Shown here piece after piece: positions 36,155-45,065 of a DNA stretch of 64,000 bases (the first letter of the stretch is position 1; each line of letters starts with the position of its first letter). Made by a program: the position numbers and the translations under genes. Origin of the DNA: Bin5 sp965221145 (GTDB lineage Bacteria; Chloroflexota; Anaerolineae; Caldilineales; Caldilineaceae); NCBI GenBank assembly GCA_965221145.1, contig OZ244877.1:1-64000 (forward strand). Reading direction: 5' to 3'. The notes beneath the pieces were generated by a model that made no database searches, was not told the origin of the DNA, and was given only the letters and a program-made list of their open reading frames with translations.

Positions 36155-38632
36155 TCACGAAATGGAAAGGCTATATCGTGTCCTGGCTGCCGCCTCGAAA
36201 CTGAGCGCCCCAGCCGCCACGCGCGCGGCCACCTCTTCTAACGGCTTCCCTTCATCACTCAGGCGGCGAACCTTCACTTCACCCCATGCTTCCCCGGCAA
36301 TTTCAATCCGCGCCTCCGAACTGTTTTGATGCGTCAGGACGTACTCTCCTGCAGCCGCGCGCTCAATATAAAAGTTGATCATCTTATCGGCGCGCAGGGA
36401 GAATTCGCCCCGCTCCAGCCTGGAGGTGTGCGTGGCGCATACGAAACTCGGCATGGCCCCCTCTTCGTAGCTCCTCTGCTCATAGGAGAGGAAAGCCAGT
36501 TGGCCGTTGAAGGTGATGTCGCCAAAACTCTTCACGCCCCATGCGTAGCCGAGCAGGAAGCAGTGGCGCGCGCCGTCCTGCTTCTCCACCTTCAGGCCGA
36601 CGCCTTCCGTCCCCTGCTGACGAGATCCGGGCGGAAATGACGACACTCTCTCCACCGCCAACTCCTCTACGCGACGGATCGATGTCTCGCCCCGGAAAGG
36701 CTCCAGCACCGCCTTAAAGACCGTATCCCGCTGCGTGCTGCGGGCGATGAGAAGCGGCATCGTTTCATCAATATGGGGGCCAAGACCATCCCCGGTTATG
36801 ATCTCCATATCACCGGCGCCGACCAGGGTCAGCTTCAGCCCCTGCCCCTCGCTGCGCCAGGTTCCGCTCCAGCTATCGGCTGGGGTCTTGCGCCGCCGCA
36901 CGTTCTTGATGTGCTGGTAGCCGTTGGCATCGCCTAGTCGAGCCTCCGGTTCGGTGCGCTCGCTGTCGGTCTCTAACGTCCCGAAATTGTGATACACCCA
37001 GTCATACACCTGTCCCTGTTGGACGCGAAAGATGTCTACCAGGAAAGACTCATCGAGAAGCGCCACGGTTCTGCGCATCCTGCCGGTCACCTGGAAGGGC
37101 ACATCATCGCTCCAGCGGTCGGTGACGGGCGAGGCATCGGCGATTTTGGCGCGCGGGCTGGTATAGAACAGGTTGAGCCGGGCGCCTGTGTGTTGAGACT
37201 GCCCATCCACCACGACCGTGTTATGACTGAGAGTCTGTTGGTACCATTCGCGCCACTCGGGCAGACGATAGTCGCAGCCGTGGCCGAAGTCGGGCGCCTG
37301 GAGCCGTCCGTTGGCATAGAGAATGATGCTGAGCCGGTCGGGATGGCCGTGCGTGCCCCCGTGCGGCCCATAGTCCAGCAACAGGTAGATATCCTCCACG
37401 TCCGGGTTGGTGCGCAGAATGGCGAAATTCGGCGCCATGTTGACGCTCTGCGGGCGCGCCGGCTTGCTCTCCGGCCAGTCCGGCGTCAGCCACAGAGCCA
37501 GGTCGAAGGGATCACTTTCCGTGTCGAACCCCGTAATGTGGCCGGGGATCAGCAGCGACTCCACACTTGCGTCGCCGGTGCGGGCATAGTAGACCTCGGC
37601 CAGCCGCCTGAACCGATCCTCCACCTTTGTGCTGAGGTCGAGTCCGTCATTGGTGGCCGGCAGCGTGTTGTCGGGCAGAACTGCGAGCAAGGGCGCCCGC
37701 AACATACTCCTGAAGCGCTCGTTGGTGTACAGGTTGAGACCCGAATGCCAGGCCGCTTCGGCCAGGAAGAGAAACACGTGGGCCACCCCATAGTGGTATC
37801 CAAACGACCCCTCCCACCAGAGACCGCTGTCCAGTACGCCCTCAGCCGCCAGCCGGTTAAAGCCCACCGGCCCGTTGATGGCAAAATCGGCCAGTTCCCT
37901 GTCCCGTAGGAACAGAGCCAGCGCGCCGACCCCTGCCGCCACGCCAGCTTGAAAGTTGCTGATTCCCCCTCCCACCCGGTCGGCCATCATCATGCCGTGC
38001 GCGATCTGGATGAGCCGCGCCGTCTCCAGCAGGAGGTCCTGCTCTATATGCAACTGTTGCGCCTGGCTCAGCACGCCGCTGTCGTAGATCAGATCGTAGG
38101 CCGTCGCCATACTCAGGCCGCTGCGCCAATCATCCCACATCTCCCGCCCGACTTTGGAGAGATTGACGACCGGAAAACCGGCGTACCGGTCGGCGTACGC
38201 CACAAGGATGCTGGCCGCCTCACGGGCGTATTGCTCGTCGTCCGTCAGGGCGTAGGTCAGGGCCAGGTCGCGCGCAGCGACGGCAATGCGTGCATGGGTG
38301 AAGGCGCGCCAAACGCGGTCATAGGTGCCTCCGCTGTAGCCCCGACCGCACTTTGGGCAGATATGCTCGTGGGGTTTGTCCGGATCGTAGATCAAGGCGC
38401 TCGAATCCACGCTGCAAACATACACCAGCGCGCCCTCCGCCCCTTGACTGGGAATGGCTAACGGCTTTGCCAGCCAGGTCTCGGCGCCGTCCTTTATCTG
38501 CGCAAAGCGCCTGTGCTGATAGCTCCCCTCCTGACGGATCAACGCCCGGACGCGCGCCAACTCCGCCCGGTTGAGAAAGAGATGGGGATGCTCCTGCTTC
38601 TCCAGGTGGATCTCGGTATTCTGAACAGACAT
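36155..38632 (-). CDS. Heparinase II/III-like polysaccharide lyase (paralogue 3)
   Basis: An 825-residue lyase paralogue with the knuckle YVC ... HICPKCG and signature GTHGHPDRLSIILYANG and LSHNTVVVDG. The start at 38632 is supported by AGGAG about ten bases upstream and matches the other paralogues (KQEHPHLFLN shortly after the start). An open frame continues 44 codons further upstream, but those codons encode the remains of a DppC-type permease and are not part of this protein. Confidence 0.83.
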   Translation of the reverse strand: MSVQNTEIHLEKQEHPHLFLNRAELARVRALIRQEGSYQHRRFAQIKDGAETWLAKPLAIPSQGAEGALVYVCSVDSSALIYDPDKPHEHICPKCGRGYSGGTYDRVWRAFTHARIAVAARDLALTYALTDDEQYAREAASILVAYADRYAGFPVVNLSKVGREMWDDWRSGLSMATAYDLIYDSGVLSQAQQLHIEQDLLLETARLIQIAHGMMMADRVGGGISNFQAGVAAGVGALALFLRDRELADFAINGPVGFNRLAAEGVLDSGLWWEGSFGYHYGVAHVFLFLAEAAWHSGLNLYTNERFRSMLRAPLLAVLPDNTLPATNDGLDLSTKVEDRFRRLAEVYYARTGDASVESLLIPGHITGFDTESDPFDLALWLTPDWPESKPARPQSVNMAPNFAILRTNPDVEDIYLLLDYGPHGGTHGHPDRLSIILYANGRLQAPDFGHGCDYRLPEWREWYQQTLSHNTVVVDGQSQHTGARLNLFYTSPRAKIADASPVTDRWSDDVPFQVTGRMRRTVALLDESFLVDIFRVQQGQVYDWVYHNFGTLETDSERTEPEARLGDANGYQHIKNVRRRKTPADSWSGTWRSEGQGLKLTLVGAGDMEIITGDGLGPHIDETMPLLIARSTQRDTVFKAVLEPFRGETSIRRVEELAVERVSSFPPGSRQQGTEGVGLKVEKQDGARHCFLLGYAWGVKSFGDITFNGQLAFLSYEQRSYEEGAMPSFVCATHTSRLERGEFSLRADKMINFYIERAAAGEYVLTHQNSSEARIEIAGEAWGEVKVRRLSDEGKPLEEVAARVAAGALSFEAAARTRYSLSIS

Positions 38633-38654
38633 CTCATCTTTCTCCTGGACCTTC

Positions 38655-38840
38655 CAACGCCCGATCACCGCATCGCCAAGCAGAGCGACGACCGGCGCCT
38701 TCGCGGCCATGAAGCGTGGATTCCGCCAGGCGTTGAAAGGATAGCCGCCTCCAACAGCGACCATACTGCCTCAAAGGCGCAAGGACGCCTGTGCGAGGAT
38801 CATGCCGCCCCGGTCAGGGACGGCCGCGAGAACGCAAGGC
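38655..38840 (-). pseudogene. Fossil C-terminal end of a DppC/OppC-type permease
   Basis: Read on the minus strand this gives VLAAVPDRGGMILAQASLRL, a stop, then GSMVAVGGGYPFNAW and VVALLGDAV. This follows the intact DppC at 50180 (ALDLGRMILAESSLSFLG ... SMIADGRSYLFNAWW ... VIALLGDAVRD), with about ten residues missing at the stop. The end merges into the ribosome site of lyase paralogue 3. Confidence 0.75.
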
Positions 38841-38905
38841 TAATCAGAACAGGGAGGGCGGGGCGATACGCTGACCTGTGGGCGGGCGGGGAGCCGTGGC
38901 TCGGC

Positions 38906-39215
38906 TCACCCCTTCACGTCGGTGACGACCACGCCCTGGATAAAGTGCCTCTGCAAGAAGAAAAAGACGAGAACTGGCGGAATGGTCAGGATGGTGGACA
39001 TCACCATCAGTTCTGGCCAGGTAGCAGCTTGGTAGGTCAGATTCGTGTCAAACTGCCACGTGCGGATCGCCACCGCCAGCGTCATCTTGTCCTCGGTATT
39101 CAGGTAGATGAGGGGAGCAAAAAAGTCGTTCCATTCCCCCATGAACGTGAAAATAGACAAGGTGCCCACTGCGGGCAGCGATTGCGGCAGGATAACCCGC
39201 CAGGAAGTCCATGAC
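38906..39215 (-). pseudogene. Truncated MalG-type permease (C-terminal third)
   Basis: The frame gives SWRVILPQSLPAVGT then FTFMGEWNDFFAPLIYL and ends QRHFIQGVVVTDVKG, an undamaged C-terminal part of a CUT1 permease. Everything before the end of the ATPase-contacting loop is missing, and no start signal precedes it. The break is at about 39216, only about 145 bases downstream of an intact promoter (39359-39387). A deletion of the upstream part of an importer operon would explain this. Confidence 0.8.
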
Positions 39216-39358
39216 CCCCGGGAATCTTGGGCTAAGTTTTCTCGGGCCTCACGCTAAATCACCTGGCAGACTGCAATCTGCGTCGGCGCAAGCTACACGC
39301 TTCAATTAAACTTTCGAAGGGACAGGGGGACGAGACACTGGACTATGAGTATACTGTC

Positions 39359-39387
39359 AGCATACCATCCTGATACTTTCCTGTCAA
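39359..39387 (-). promoter_or_regulatory. Sigma70-like promoter facing the truncated MalG gene
   Basis: On the minus strand TTGACA (39387-39382) is followed after exactly 17 bases by TATGCT (39364-39359). The spacer ends AGGATGG and the upstream bases match the promoter at 47525-47553, so the two share a common origin. Its present downstream genes are two permease fossils and then lyase paralogue 3. Confidence 0.6.
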
Positions 39388-39523
39388 TCACAACAAGAAT
39401 TCCAGAAATGCCCAAAAAAGGGGGGTTCTGACTACTTCTGGGCATTTGCGCCAACTACAGGTGAGACGTCTGCACGCCTGGGGATGATCTCCCCAAATTC
39501 GGAATGCACCCCCGACAAGGGGG

Positions 39524-39684
39524 CAGGGCAATCGCGAGCTTCGTGATAGCGGCGGATTTTCGACCGCTTGCGGTCGAAAAGGAGGATAGGTAAGCCTTGT
39601 TTCGCCTGGATGGTGCCTGACTTTGCCGTTATGTCAGCCAGGTAGGCGAATGGGGCCGGAATTTCAAGATTTGTGATTGCCCTG
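39524..39684 (+). repeat. Repeat element B, copy 3 (161 bp)
   Basis: It begins CAGGGCAATCGCGAG and ends GTGATTGCCCTG, forming terminal inverted repeats, with CTTCGTGATAGCGGCGGA following the left end. An extra GATTTTCGACCGCTTGCGGTC hairpin-like patch follows. Length and internal order match copies 1 and 2. Confidence 0.65.
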
Positions 39685-39906
39685 ACAACCGGGTGTGCCC
39701 CCAGGTAGGGGTGAGTTTCGGACTCAACTTGACGAGCAACAATCGGAGCGGCGCCTGCCGCTCCCCGCCGCCGCATTTGCCTCGCATGGAATTCTCGGAA
39801 AAGGTCAATCGCGGAACGAGAGATGTTTCGTATCTGCGCAAAGAAAGTTCGCCCCAGTCGCCGCATATAACGCCATTTCAGCTGCAGTTGATTGGGGCAA
39901 ACCACG

Positions 39907-40986
39907 TTAATTGTGAAGCAATGCCCGGGGTATGATCGCCGCCTTCAGAGCGATGCATTCGCGGCCGAAGCCGCCGTCGGGACGCTCTTGCGAGGACATA
40001 TAGGTCACGATCGCTTCTCCGTTGCGCAGGAATGTGCAGTCCAAGTTCGTGTACTCGTAATCCGTCTTATCCTCGATATCGAAAAGATATTGCCAACGGT
40101 GGCCACCATCGTCAGAGACAGCCACCGACAGGGGCGAACGTACACCCAGATGATGGTGCCGCGGGTTGTATTCGCTGTTGTTCCAGAACAAGACGGTGCG
40201 GTTCGAGCCGGGTATCTGGCGAATGCAGGTGCAAGACTCCGGCGCGCGCAATCCCGTCGTCTGCGCCATAGACCATGTTTCGCCCGCGTCTTTGGATCTC
40301 GAAAGGAACACACTGCCCAACTGAGTGCGCAGTGACATGACCAACTCGCCGGTCGCCAACTCGGCGACCGATGGCTCGCTGGCGCCGACCAGCGGCAAGA
40401 ATACCTCGCCCTGAGATTCACGCCATGTCAGCCCGTTGTCATCGCTGAGGTAGGCGGCAGCCCGCTCCGTCTGCGTCCAGCGATACAGCGCTCCCTCTGC
40501 CATCCAGCAGAAGGGCAGAAGCAAGCTCCCGCTGGACAGGCGCACCAGAGACGATGCACCGCCCTGCAGGCGGCAGACACGGAACCCGGCTCCGCTCCAG
40601 ATCGGTTGTGGCTCAGAAAAGGTCTCGCCCTCGTCCCCAGAACGGCACAACATCATGGAGCTACTGGTCACCGAATGCATGCACAGATACCCCAAAAGCA
40701 GTTCGCCGGGAATCCGGCACAGAAATGGGGACATCACGTTCAGGTCGCCCGGCTCGATGTCTGCTCTCAGGGTCTCTTCGCCCCAACTCCGGCCACCGTC
40801 CGAAGAGACCTGGGTATAGATGCGGGCCAGCCCGAAATCGTTACCCGCCTCCGGCCCGCCGCTGTAGCTATGGTACGTGACCAATAGGCTGCCGTCAGAC
40901 CGCTCGACCACCGAGGCTGTATCGCTGCGTGGACGTTCCACCCCGCCTTTGACGATGGTGCTGTAAGTGATTTCCGCGGGGATCAT
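39907..40986 (-). CDS. Sialidase-like Asp-box beta-propeller protein
   Basis: A 359-residue protein with five Asp-box repeats: SSDGGRSWG, SGDEGETFS, SDDNGLTW, SKDAGETW and SDDGGHRW, diagnostic of six-bladed sialidase/neuraminidase folds. No signal peptide is visible, so it may act in the cytoplasm on imported oligosaccharides. GGGGGAGA lies eight bases before the ATG at 40986; a GTG at 41016 that overlaps the upstream stop is an alternative. The fold is sure, the sugar specificity is not: many such proteins are not sialidases. Confidence 0.75.
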   Translation of the reverse strand: MIPAEITYSTIVKGGVERPRSDTASVVERSDGSLLVTYHSYSGGPEAGNDFGLARIYTQVSSDGGRSWGEETLRADIEPGDLNVMSPFLCRIPGELLLGYLCMHSVTSSSMMLCRSGDEGETFSEPQPIWSGAGFRVCRLQGGASSLVRLSSGSLLLPFCWMAEGALYRWTQTERAAAYLSDDNGLTWRESQGEVFLPLVGASEPSVAELATGELVMSLRTQLGSVFLSRSKDAGETWSMAQTTGLRAPESCTCIRQIPGSNRTVLFWNNSEYNPRHHHLGVRSPLSVAVSDDGGHRWQYLFDIEDKTDYEYTNLDCTFLRNGEAIVTYMSSQERPDGGFGRECIALKAAIIPRALLHN

Positions 40987-41012
40987 CGACTCGTCTCCCC
41001 CGAGGTATGCGA

Positions 41013-42917
41013 TCACGTCCCGGGTATCCAGGATTCGAACTCCTGCGCTGGCGGCAGTTTGGGATCGGGAACCCAAGGCTTGAAGGGTGAGAGCAACAAC
41101 GGCCCCGGCGTAATCCCGACTACGGTGTTCCCCAGCCAATCCACGATGTACGGCGCATGGCTGATGTCGACCCACTGCCGGAACCGCAGCAGCGGATACG
41201 TCAGCGTCAACTCCTCCCCGGCCGTCGCACCGGCGAAGCGCAGATAGTCGCCCCGCCATTCCGGGTCGACTGGCTGGCTACCACGGTAGGTACGCGCTTC
41301 GTTGCGAGGCGCCCATGCCGGGGGGCGCACATACACGTCCCCGGGCACTTTCGCCACCACCGTCAACCGCCCTTGCTCGGGCAGAAAGGACACCACCCTG
41401 GCCTCGGGCGCATCCCGGTTGAGCGCCATGTTGACGTAGACCCCATCGGCCTCCCGCCGGACGATGTTCTGCCAAGCCTGATGCAGCGCCCGCGGGCCTT
41501 CGCCCTGACAGCAGCCCACCATGCTGATATGTGGCCCGGAAAAGAGGCGGAAGTGGTCCAACACCAAGTCATTGGGCGAAGGGTTGACGAAACCTCCTTC
41601 CAGATCCTTGAGCCTGCGCAGCCCATCTGCCGCGTGGTCCGATTGCCCCCGCTGCTGGCGCAGAAAGCGGTACAAGTCCTCAAATGCCGGCGTGATGAAG
41701 AACTGCGTCCCCCGCAGGTAGTTGCGCACCGTCCGCTCCACATCGTCCCAGTACGCCACGTAGCCCGCCCGCGCCGCCCAGGCCGCCATGTCCAGGCGGT
41801 CGGCGATGCAGCAAGTTTCGGCGTAGTGGATGCGATGAGCCAGGTCAGCGCTGGTACTGTCCAACTGATAGGAGCGGACGTGGGTCAACTCAGGGACCCA
41901 GCCGTAGTCGGAACCCTCGCCGACGATGAAGTCCAGCACGCGCTTGGCCCATTCGACGGCCCGTGGGTCACGGGTCAGCGCGCCCAGGTAGGCCACGCCG
42001 CGCGCCGCGTGCAGGTGCAGGTGGACATGATCGCAGAAGCTGCCGTCCGGCCCGAAGCCCAGGTGTCCGACGTTGGGTTGCAGCCCGTCCATCAGGCCGT
42101 AAGCCATCGCCCGCCCGAACGCCAGCGCCTCCTCGTCCCCGGTCACCTCCCAGTAGCGCAGCGCCGCCGTAATCGCCTGGGAAGGGTATGCGGTCCAGTA
42201 ACTTTTGTTCCACTGCCCAGCGCGCCACGTCTGGATGCCGCCACCCTCATACCAGGCGCGGCCGGTATCCCAGCTTGCCAAGCTGCGCAGACCCTCGAAC
42301 ATGCGGCGCGACAGAGCTTTCGTCTCCCTATCACCGGTGCGGGCATGGGTCTCGACCACCCCTTCCAGCGTCTTGGCGGTAGTCCAGGTGCTGGCGGCCG
42401 GCTGCCCATCCCAATGCAAATGACGGTCGGGCTGGGTCCAACTCAACCCGTCATCGCGCAAATAGCCCAGGATACGACGGCGCAGGGCCTGCTCCACGTC
42501 CAGGCCATCGCCTCGGCCTGACATTTCGCGCATGAAGATGAAGCACTTATCCATCCGCGCGTCCGTGTCGCCGGACGCGGTCCGGTCGTGGGTGTCGAAC
42601 GCAGGCGGATAGCCCAGCGGGTCCTGGCAAAAGCGACACTCATAGTCCATATGTGGTTTGGGATTATGGATGAGATAGTTCAGGTTCCAAGATGCCATCT
42701 CCTCCATGCTCAGGTCTGGTGAAGGACGCTCCGCTGCCAGCGGCCTGATCTCTTTCGGCCTGCTCTGCTCCAAGACCTGCACGGCGGCGATGTCGCCGTG
42801 AAATCCGGCGGGGCGGAACGTTTCGGTCTCGCTATGCTGGCGCTGCCATGCCTCAAAGGAGACGCTTCCGACTGCCACCCAAGGGTCGCTGTCTCCCGGT
42901 TGCTGGGAATCTGACAT
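41013..42917 (-). CDS. GH127-like beta-L-arabinofuranosidase
   Basis: A 634-residue protein with an alpha/alpha barrel and C-terminal beta-sandwiches. It shows the cysteine-based active site known from GH127: ETC in YAETCCIADRL (metal-binding glutamate and cysteine) and the paired cysteines in MVGCCQGEGPRAL, one of which is the nucleophile. An upstream C-x2-C pair (YECRFCQDP) adds to the cysteine content. No signal peptide is seen. The start lies below a hairpin that pairs with its likely ribosome site. The family is probable; the exact sugar is not certain. Confidence 0.78.
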   Translation of the reverse strand: MSDSQQPGDSDPWVAVGSVSFEAWQRQHSETETFRPAGFHGDIAAVQVLEQSRPKEIRPLAAERPSPDLSMEEMASWNLNYLIHNPKPHMDYECRFCQDPLGYPPAFDTHDRTASGDTDARMDKCFIFMREMSGRGDGLDVEQALRRRILGYLRDDGLSWTQPDRHLHWDGQPAASTWTTAKTLEGVVETHARTGDRETKALSRRMFEGLRSLASWDTGRAWYEGGGIQTWRAGQWNKSYWTAYPSQAITAALRYWEVTGDEEALAFGRAMAYGLMDGLQPNVGHLGFGPDGSFCDHVHLHLHAARGVAYLGALTRDPRAVEWAKRVLDFIVGEGSDYGWVPELTHVRSYQLDSTSADLAHRIHYAETCCIADRLDMAAWAARAGYVAYWDDVERTVRNYLRGTQFFITPAFEDLYRFLRQQRGQSDHAADGLRRLKDLEGGFVNPSPNDLVLDHFRLFSGPHISMVGCCQGEGPRALHQAWQNIVRREADGVYVNMALNRDAPEARVVSFLPEQGRLTVVAKVPGDVYVRPPAWAPRNEARTYRGSQPVDPEWRGDYLRFAGATAGEELTLTYPLLRFRQWVDISHAPYIVDWLGNTVVGITPGPLLLSPFKPWVPDPKLPPAQEFESWIPGT

Positions 42918-43279
42918 AGAAAACTATGGTTCTCCAAGCAGTATCAAACTCTGTCACGAGCCGGAAACCGCTTGGAGAACCTTCCTCCTTACTGTGGTTC
43001 CGGGGCGTGTACCAAGACGCTAAACGGGTAGACACGGGTTAGCCGCTTCACACCCACCCCTTGATTGGCATCAAACGGGACGCAACACGTCGCTCACTGC
43101 ATAGTTCAGTTGAATGGTCAGGCGCATGCTGCCTGCTTCTCCACTTGCCCTTTGAACCCCGTGCGTTCGACGCACTTTGAGCTTGTCTGATACCAGTTAG
43201 TCCAACTGTCTGGGGGCTTCTAGGCTTCAGAAGTCCGGGTTGCCGGAATCCCGAAAGGCTTCCGGATCAGAAACCTGGC
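42918..43279. other. 362-base untranslated spacer between binding-protein and GH127 genes
   Basis: Apart from the 12-bp inverted repeat at 42928-42981 no gene or recognised element is visible. Its length within an otherwise tight minus-strand operon suggests a regulatory leader for the GH127-like gene. Confidence 0.6.
42928..42981 (-). promoter_or_regulatory. Hairpin overlapping the ribosome site of the GH127-like gene
   Basis: GGTTCTCCAAGC (42928-42939) and GCTTGGAGAACC (42970-42981) pair perfectly over 12 bases with a 30-base loop. In the mRNA the GGAGAACC arm is the only ribosome-site candidate before the ATG at 42917, although its spacing of about 14 bases is long. Folding would hide it. 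Confidence 0.5.
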
Positions 43280-44920
43280 CTATTCCAGCCGCCACAGGTG
43301 CGACGCAGCGTAGGCTCCGCTGCCGTTCCAGATGAAATCATGCACCCTGGTCGAGACCGGAGCTTCGAAGATCCAACGCCAGATGGGAATCGTAGCCACC
43401 TCGTTCATCAGCAGCAATTCCAATGCTTGAAAGGCTTGCGCCCGTTTCTGCGGATCCGTGGTCGCAGCGGCCGCGTCGATCAGCTTATCCGCCTCCGGAT
43501 TGGCGAAGTTGGTCCAGTTCGCGCCGGCTTGGCCCTTCCCCATCTCACGGGAGTCGAAGTAGCGCGCCGCGCCGGATGGGCTGGCATAGTTGACCCCGCC
43601 GCCGCGGACGTAGTAATTCCCCGAGAACAGATCCTCGTCAAAAGCCGCGCCCTTCTTGATGTCCCACCTGACGTCGATGCCCACTTCTTTCAGATTGGCC
43701 TGGAGAAGGACCGATGTGTCCTCCTGGCCTGTGCCCCCTGTCAAGATGGGCAACTCGAAGCCGTTGGGCAGCCCGGCCTCCGCAAGCAGCGATTTTGCCT
43801 TTTCGATATCGCGAGGGTGGTAGCTTGTGAGACCTTCCGGCTTCGGGACCCAGGCGTAGTCCCAGTGGCGATCGCCAGAGAACGGGAAACCCTGCAGTTT
43901 GGCGTAGGCCTCTCTGTCTATAGCCCACATGAGCGCCTGGCGTACCTTGACGTCGTTCAACGGCTCCTTGGCGTGGTTCACTTGGAGGCCCCCGGTGCCA
44001 GGCCACCGCTGTTGAACCATATTGAACTTGTCGGGCTGCTCTCGGAACTGCGGGAGGAGCTTGGGCGGTGTGAACCCTGCGAACTCGAACTCGCCATTGA
44101 GCATGGCCACACCGGCCGCTTCCGCATCCTCCAGTACATCATGGACGATCCGGTCAATGTAGGGCCGTCCCAGGAAATGATCCGGGTCCGCCTCGAACAC
44201 CACCCGCCGCTCCCGGTCGAACTCAACGACACGGAAGGGCCCGCAGCCGATCATCTTGTCGGGCTTGGTCGCGTAGTCAGATGTCTTCCAATCCTTGGGA
44301 GGAATGTCGGCGAGATGATGTTTGGGCACGATCCACCACCACCAGCCGACGTCAACGATGAAATCGGGGCTGACTTGGTTGAACTTCAAGCGCAGCTTCT
44401 TGTCATTGAGAAGCTCGATGCCTGAGATCTGGTCTGCCCCGCCCGCACGGAACTCCTTTGCGCCCTGAATCTCTCTCTCCCAGATGCTGCCCAGAAAGGA
44501 GGGGGAACCGGGTGCGACCTGCGAGACGATGGTGAACTCGATGTCTTCACTGCTGACCGGCTCGCCATCGTGCCACTTGGCCTTGTCATGGACCTCCAAC
44601 TCCAGGGTCGTGTCATCGGTCCATGCCGAAGAGCAGAGATAGTCAACGGGTTCGAACGTATTCGAACGGTTGACCGGCGTGGCCAGATACCTGGCGGCGA
44701 AATCCATCCTGTCTGAACCGATCAAATTGAGCGGGTCCATGTCCATGGGGACGGCGTGGTGGCGCCAACGGAAGGTGCCGCCCTGCTTGATCTGCACTGC
44801 CGGGGCCCCCACTTCCGTCGCCTGCGGCGCCGCGGGCGCGATACATCCCGCCGCCAAGGCGCCGATTCCTGCTGCCCCTGCTGCCTTCAGAAATTGACGA
44901 CGATCGATTTGCTTAGACAT
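43280..44920 (-). CDS. Family 5 extracellular solute-binding lipoprotein
   Basis: A 546-residue binding protein of the Opp/Dpp type (SBP family 5). A Tat signal (DRRQFLK) and lipobox (LAAGC, about residue 26) place it on the outside of the membrane as a lipoprotein. The mature start (GGTFRWRHHAVPMDMDPLN) and WHDGEPVSSEDIEFT are characteristic. AAAGGAGG supports the ATG. In this setting, with a GH127-like enzyme below, it more likely binds an oligosaccharide than a peptide, as known for several Thermotoga and Chloroflexota homologues. Confidence 0.92.
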   Translation of the reverse strand: MSKQIDRRQFLKAAGAAGIGALAAGCIAPAAPQATEVGAPAVQIKQGGTFRWRHHAVPMDMDPLNLIGSDRMDFAARYLATPVNRSNTFEPVDYLCSSAWTDDTTLELEVHDKAKWHDGEPVSSEDIEFTIVSQVAPGSPSFLGSIWEREIQGAKEFRAGGADQISGIELLNDKKLRLKFNQVSPDFIVDVGWWWWIVPKHHLADIPPKDWKTSDYATKPDKMIGCGPFRVVEFDRERRVVFEADPDHFLGRPYIDRIVHDVLEDAEAAGVAMLNGEFEFAGFTPPKLLPQFREQPDKFNMVQQRWPGTGGLQVNHAKEPLNDVKVRQALMWAIDREAYAKLQGFPFSGDRHWDYAWVPKPEGLTSYHPRDIEKAKSLLAEAGLPNGFELPILTGGTGQEDTSVLLQANLKEVGIDVRWDIKKGAAFDEDLFSGNYYVRGGGVNYASPSGAARYFDSREMGKGQAGANWTNFANPEADKLIDAAAATTDPQKRAQAFQALELLLMNEVATIPIWRWIFEAPVSTRVHDFIWNGSGAYAASHLWRLE

Positions 44921-45065
44921 TTGAAACGCCTCCTTTTAGGCGGTCAACATGCAACTTGGGACCATTGTATCAACTCGTCTGATTCCCTTGTTACCATTCG
45001 ACACGGCCTCAACTGGTTCCTATGGTATCCTCACCTCCTCTCATCCAAACCGCCCAGAGGCCCGA

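Larger units (their letters stand above)
39216..39906. other. 691-base non-coding stretch with promoter and repeats
   Basis: It contains an outward minus-strand promoter (39359-39387), a short motif at about 39484-39516 that is the inverted counterpart of 113-150, and repeat element B copy 3 (39524-39684). A 157-codon minus-strand frame covering 39432-39905 is built largely from repeat sequence and is not accepted as a gene. Confidence 0.7.

Noticed and set aside
39432..39905. Minus-strand open frame of 157 codons
   Set aside because: Composed largely of repeat element B and flanking repeat sequence, with no ribosome site and no homology recognised.
41157..42521. Plus-strand open frame of 454 codons
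   Set aside because: Antisense to the GH127-like gene, which has clear catalytic motifs; the shadow is rich in Arg, Pro and Val and unlike any family.
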